This document shows, in pieces, positions 62,641 through 64,000 of a DNA stretch of 64,000 nt (positions are counted from its first letter, which is position 1; each line of letters starts with the position of its first letter). The notes below the pieces were generated by a model, which made no database searches, was not told where the DNA came from, and saw only the letters and a program-made list of their open reading frames with translations. The stretch comes from VRUE01 sp963708115 (GTDB taxonomy: Bacteria; Actinomycetota; Thermoleophilia; Solirubrobacterales; 70-9), in contig CAVPRX010000002.1 in NCBI GenBank assembly GCA_963708115.1, positions 1 to 64,000 on the forward strand. Reading direction: 5' to 3'. The position numbers and the translations under genes were made by a program.

Positions 62641-63509
62641 TGACCACCAGGGCACCTGCCAAGTGGGGCCTGCGCACCCTCGCCCTCGGCTACTTGGGCC
62701 TGCTCCTGCTCGCCCCCGTCGGGATGATCTTCTACAAGACCTTCGAGCACGGGCTCGGGCCGCCGATCGAAGCGATGACCTCGCCCGACGCGCTGCACGC
62801 GATCTGGCTGACCCTGCTGATGGTCGCCGTCGCCGTTCCGCTCAACACGATCTTCGGCGTCGGCTGTGCGCTGCTGCTCGTCCGCCACAAGTGGAAGGGC
62901 AACGCTGTGATTGACGCGATCATCAACCTGCCCTTCGCGATCTCGCCGATCGTGATCGGGCTCTCGCTCTTCCTCCTCTACGGCAACGACGGCTGGTTCG
63001 GGCCGACCCTGAGCGAATGGGGCATCCAGGTCCTCTTCTCAACCCCCGGAATGATCCTCGCCAGCATGTTCGTCTCGCTGCCATTCGTCGTGCGGGAGGT
63101 CGTGCCGGTGCTGCAGGAGATCGGCAATGAGCAGGAGCAGGCCGCCTCGACCCTCGGCGCCAACACCTGGCAGACCTTCTGGCGGGTCACCCTGCCGGCG
63201 ATCCGCTGGGGCGTCGCCTACGGGGTCGTGCTGACCACGGCCCGCGTTCTTGGCGAGTTCGGCGCGGTGACGATCGTCTCGGGCTCGATCTCGGGCAAGA
63301 CCGAAACCCTGCCCCTGTTCGTCGCCAAGGCCTTCGAGCAGTTCAACGAGGAAGCCGCGTACGCGGGAGCGATCGTGCTCGCCCTGCTCGCCCTGACCAC
63401 CTTGCTGCTGATGAGCATCGGCGGCCGCAAGGCCAAGGCGCAGGGTGGACCAATCCCAATCACTGGCGATGCAGCCATCTCAACCTCAAATGCAAAGGAG
63501 GGTTCCTGA
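62640..63509 (+). CDS. cysW: sulfate ABC transporter permease CysW
   Basis: A 289-residue permease paired with CysT. The EAA loop is EQEQAASTLGANTWQTFWRV and GEFGAVTIVSGSISGKTETL is a CysW family block. It overlaps cysT (TGATG) and cysA (ATGA at 63506-63511), showing translational coupling. Confidence 0.93.
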   Translation: MTTRAPAKWGLRTLALGYLGLLLLAPVGMIFYKTFEHGLGPPIEAMTSPDALHAIWLTLLMVAVAVPLNTIFGVGCALLLVRHKWKGNAVIDAIINLPFAISPIVIGLSLFLLYGNDGWFGPTLSEWGIQVLFSTPGMILASMFVSLPFVVREVVPVLQEIGNEQEQAASTLGANTWQTFWRVTLPAIRWGVAYGVVLTTARVLGEFGAVTIVSGSISGKTETLPLFVAKAFEQFNEEAAYAGAIVLALLALTTLLLMSIGGRKAKAQGGPIPITGDAAISTSNAKEGS

Positions 63510-64000
63510 TGGGAATCGCAGTCGAGGGAGCGCGCAAGCGCTTCGGTGACTTTCAGGCTCTTGACGACGTATCGATAGACGTGCCGGACGGCTCGCTGAC
63601 GGCCCTGCTCGGACCGAGCGGCAGCGGCAAGTCGACCCTGCTCCGGGCGATCGCCGGGCTCGAGGATCTCGATGCCGGCCAGGTCGTGATCAACGGCCAG
63701 GACGCGACGGCGACGCCGGCGCAGAAGCGCGAGGTCGGCTTCGTCTTCCAGCATTACGCCGCCTTCAAGCACATGACCGTGTTCGGCAACGTCGCCTTCG
63801 GCCTCAAGATCCGCAAGTGGGACAAGGCGAAGATCAGCGATCGGGTGCACGAGCTGCTGCGCCTGGTCCAGCTCGACGGGTTGGCGGAGCGCTACCCCGA
63901 CCAGCTCTCCGGCGGGCAGCGCCAGCGCATGGCGCTTGCCCGGGCGCTGGCGGTCGAACCGCAGGTGCTGCTGCTCGACGAGCCCTTCGGGGCGCTCGAC
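63509..64000 (+). CDS. cysA: sulfate ABC transporter ATPase CysA, cut by the window end
   Basis: The first 164 residues of the ATPase. Walker A GPSGSGKST, Q-loop VFQHYAAFKHMTV, signature LSGGQRQRMALARAL and Walker B LLLDEPFGALD are all present. The start ATG overlaps the cysW stop, with AAAGGAGGG 6 nt upstream. The C-terminal half lies beyond the window. Confidence 0.93.
   Translation, partial: MGIAVEGARKRFGDFQALDDVSIDVPDGSLTALLGPSGSGKSTLLRAIAGLEDLDAGQVVINGQDATATPAQKREVGFVFQHYAAFKHMTVFGNVAFGLKIRKWDKAKISDRVHELLRLVQLDGLAERYPDQLSGGQRQRMALARALAVEPQVLLLDEPFGALD

Overview
The window is high-GC DNA with short intergenic gaps, actinobacterial-type gene content (YrbE/Mkl permease set, MMPL transporters, mIHF-like protein, R2-like oxidase, LCP ligase, Hsp20-Lon) and many ATGA/GTGA gene overlaps. 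Together this suggests an actinobacterium, most plausibly class Thermoleophilia (Solirubrobacterales-like). That placement is inference, since no rRNA gene is present. No tRNA, rRNA, CRISPR array, insertion sequence or prophage was seen.

Layout. 0-15 kb: M28 peptidase, site-2 protease with CBS domains, M23 endopeptidase, AidB-type acyl-CoA dehydrogenase, TCA genes icd and mdh, a histone-like protein, a DUF998 membrane protein, a fatty-acid hydroxylase, hsp20-lon and a GT39-like glycosyltransferase. 15-24 kb: a lipid-related set (TetR regulator, MMPL exporter, amidase, acyl-CoA ligase, R2lox-SCP2 fusion), then an FKBP and an AlkZ-like protein. 24-33 kb: a two-gene toxin-antitoxin-like unit, glyS, FmdB-type protein, LCP protein, ROK kinase, rsmI, a zincin, metG and a secreted protein. 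33-46 kb: alpha-hydroxy-acid oxidase, aldehyde dehydrogenase, PQQ-type sugar dehydrogenase, and YrbE-YrbE-Mkl followed by an MMPL transporter carrying a C-terminal thioredoxin-like domain. 46-53 kb: mIHF-like protein, a broken SPT-like/acyltransferase pair, then an accessory patch with an AbiJ/HEPN-like gene and an AbiE system. 53-64 kb: AlkA glycosylase, PAS-GAF-GGDEF-EAL protein, an NMT1-type ABC importer, and a sulfur block (TauE, Rrf2, sulfate importer sbp-cysT-cysW-cysA, the last cut by the window end).

The most unusual signal is non-coding. Three copies of a roughly 110-120 nt element (1253-1373, 7678-7787, 45760-45872) share a conserved core but are closed by 19-23 bp stems of different sequence that stay complementary. 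That compensatory pattern supports a structured RNA or a fold-dependent mobile repeat. Several other long imperfect palindromes sit between genes (9208-9358, 10317-10451, 15374-15497, 40760-40849), inside the MMPL gene (42139-42265) and at the start of cysT (61770-61812).

A 16-bp partial palindrome occurs upstream of the MMPL gene, the R2lox gene and the aldehyde dehydrogenase gene, which suggests one TetR-type regulon. Many genes are broken by one-base indels (lon, GT39, aldehyde dehydrogenase, PQQ dehydrogenase, SPT-like, GNAT, Rrf2). Because lon and Rrf2 are otherwise intact, sequencing or assembly error is a serious possibility, and these calls should be read with that in mind.
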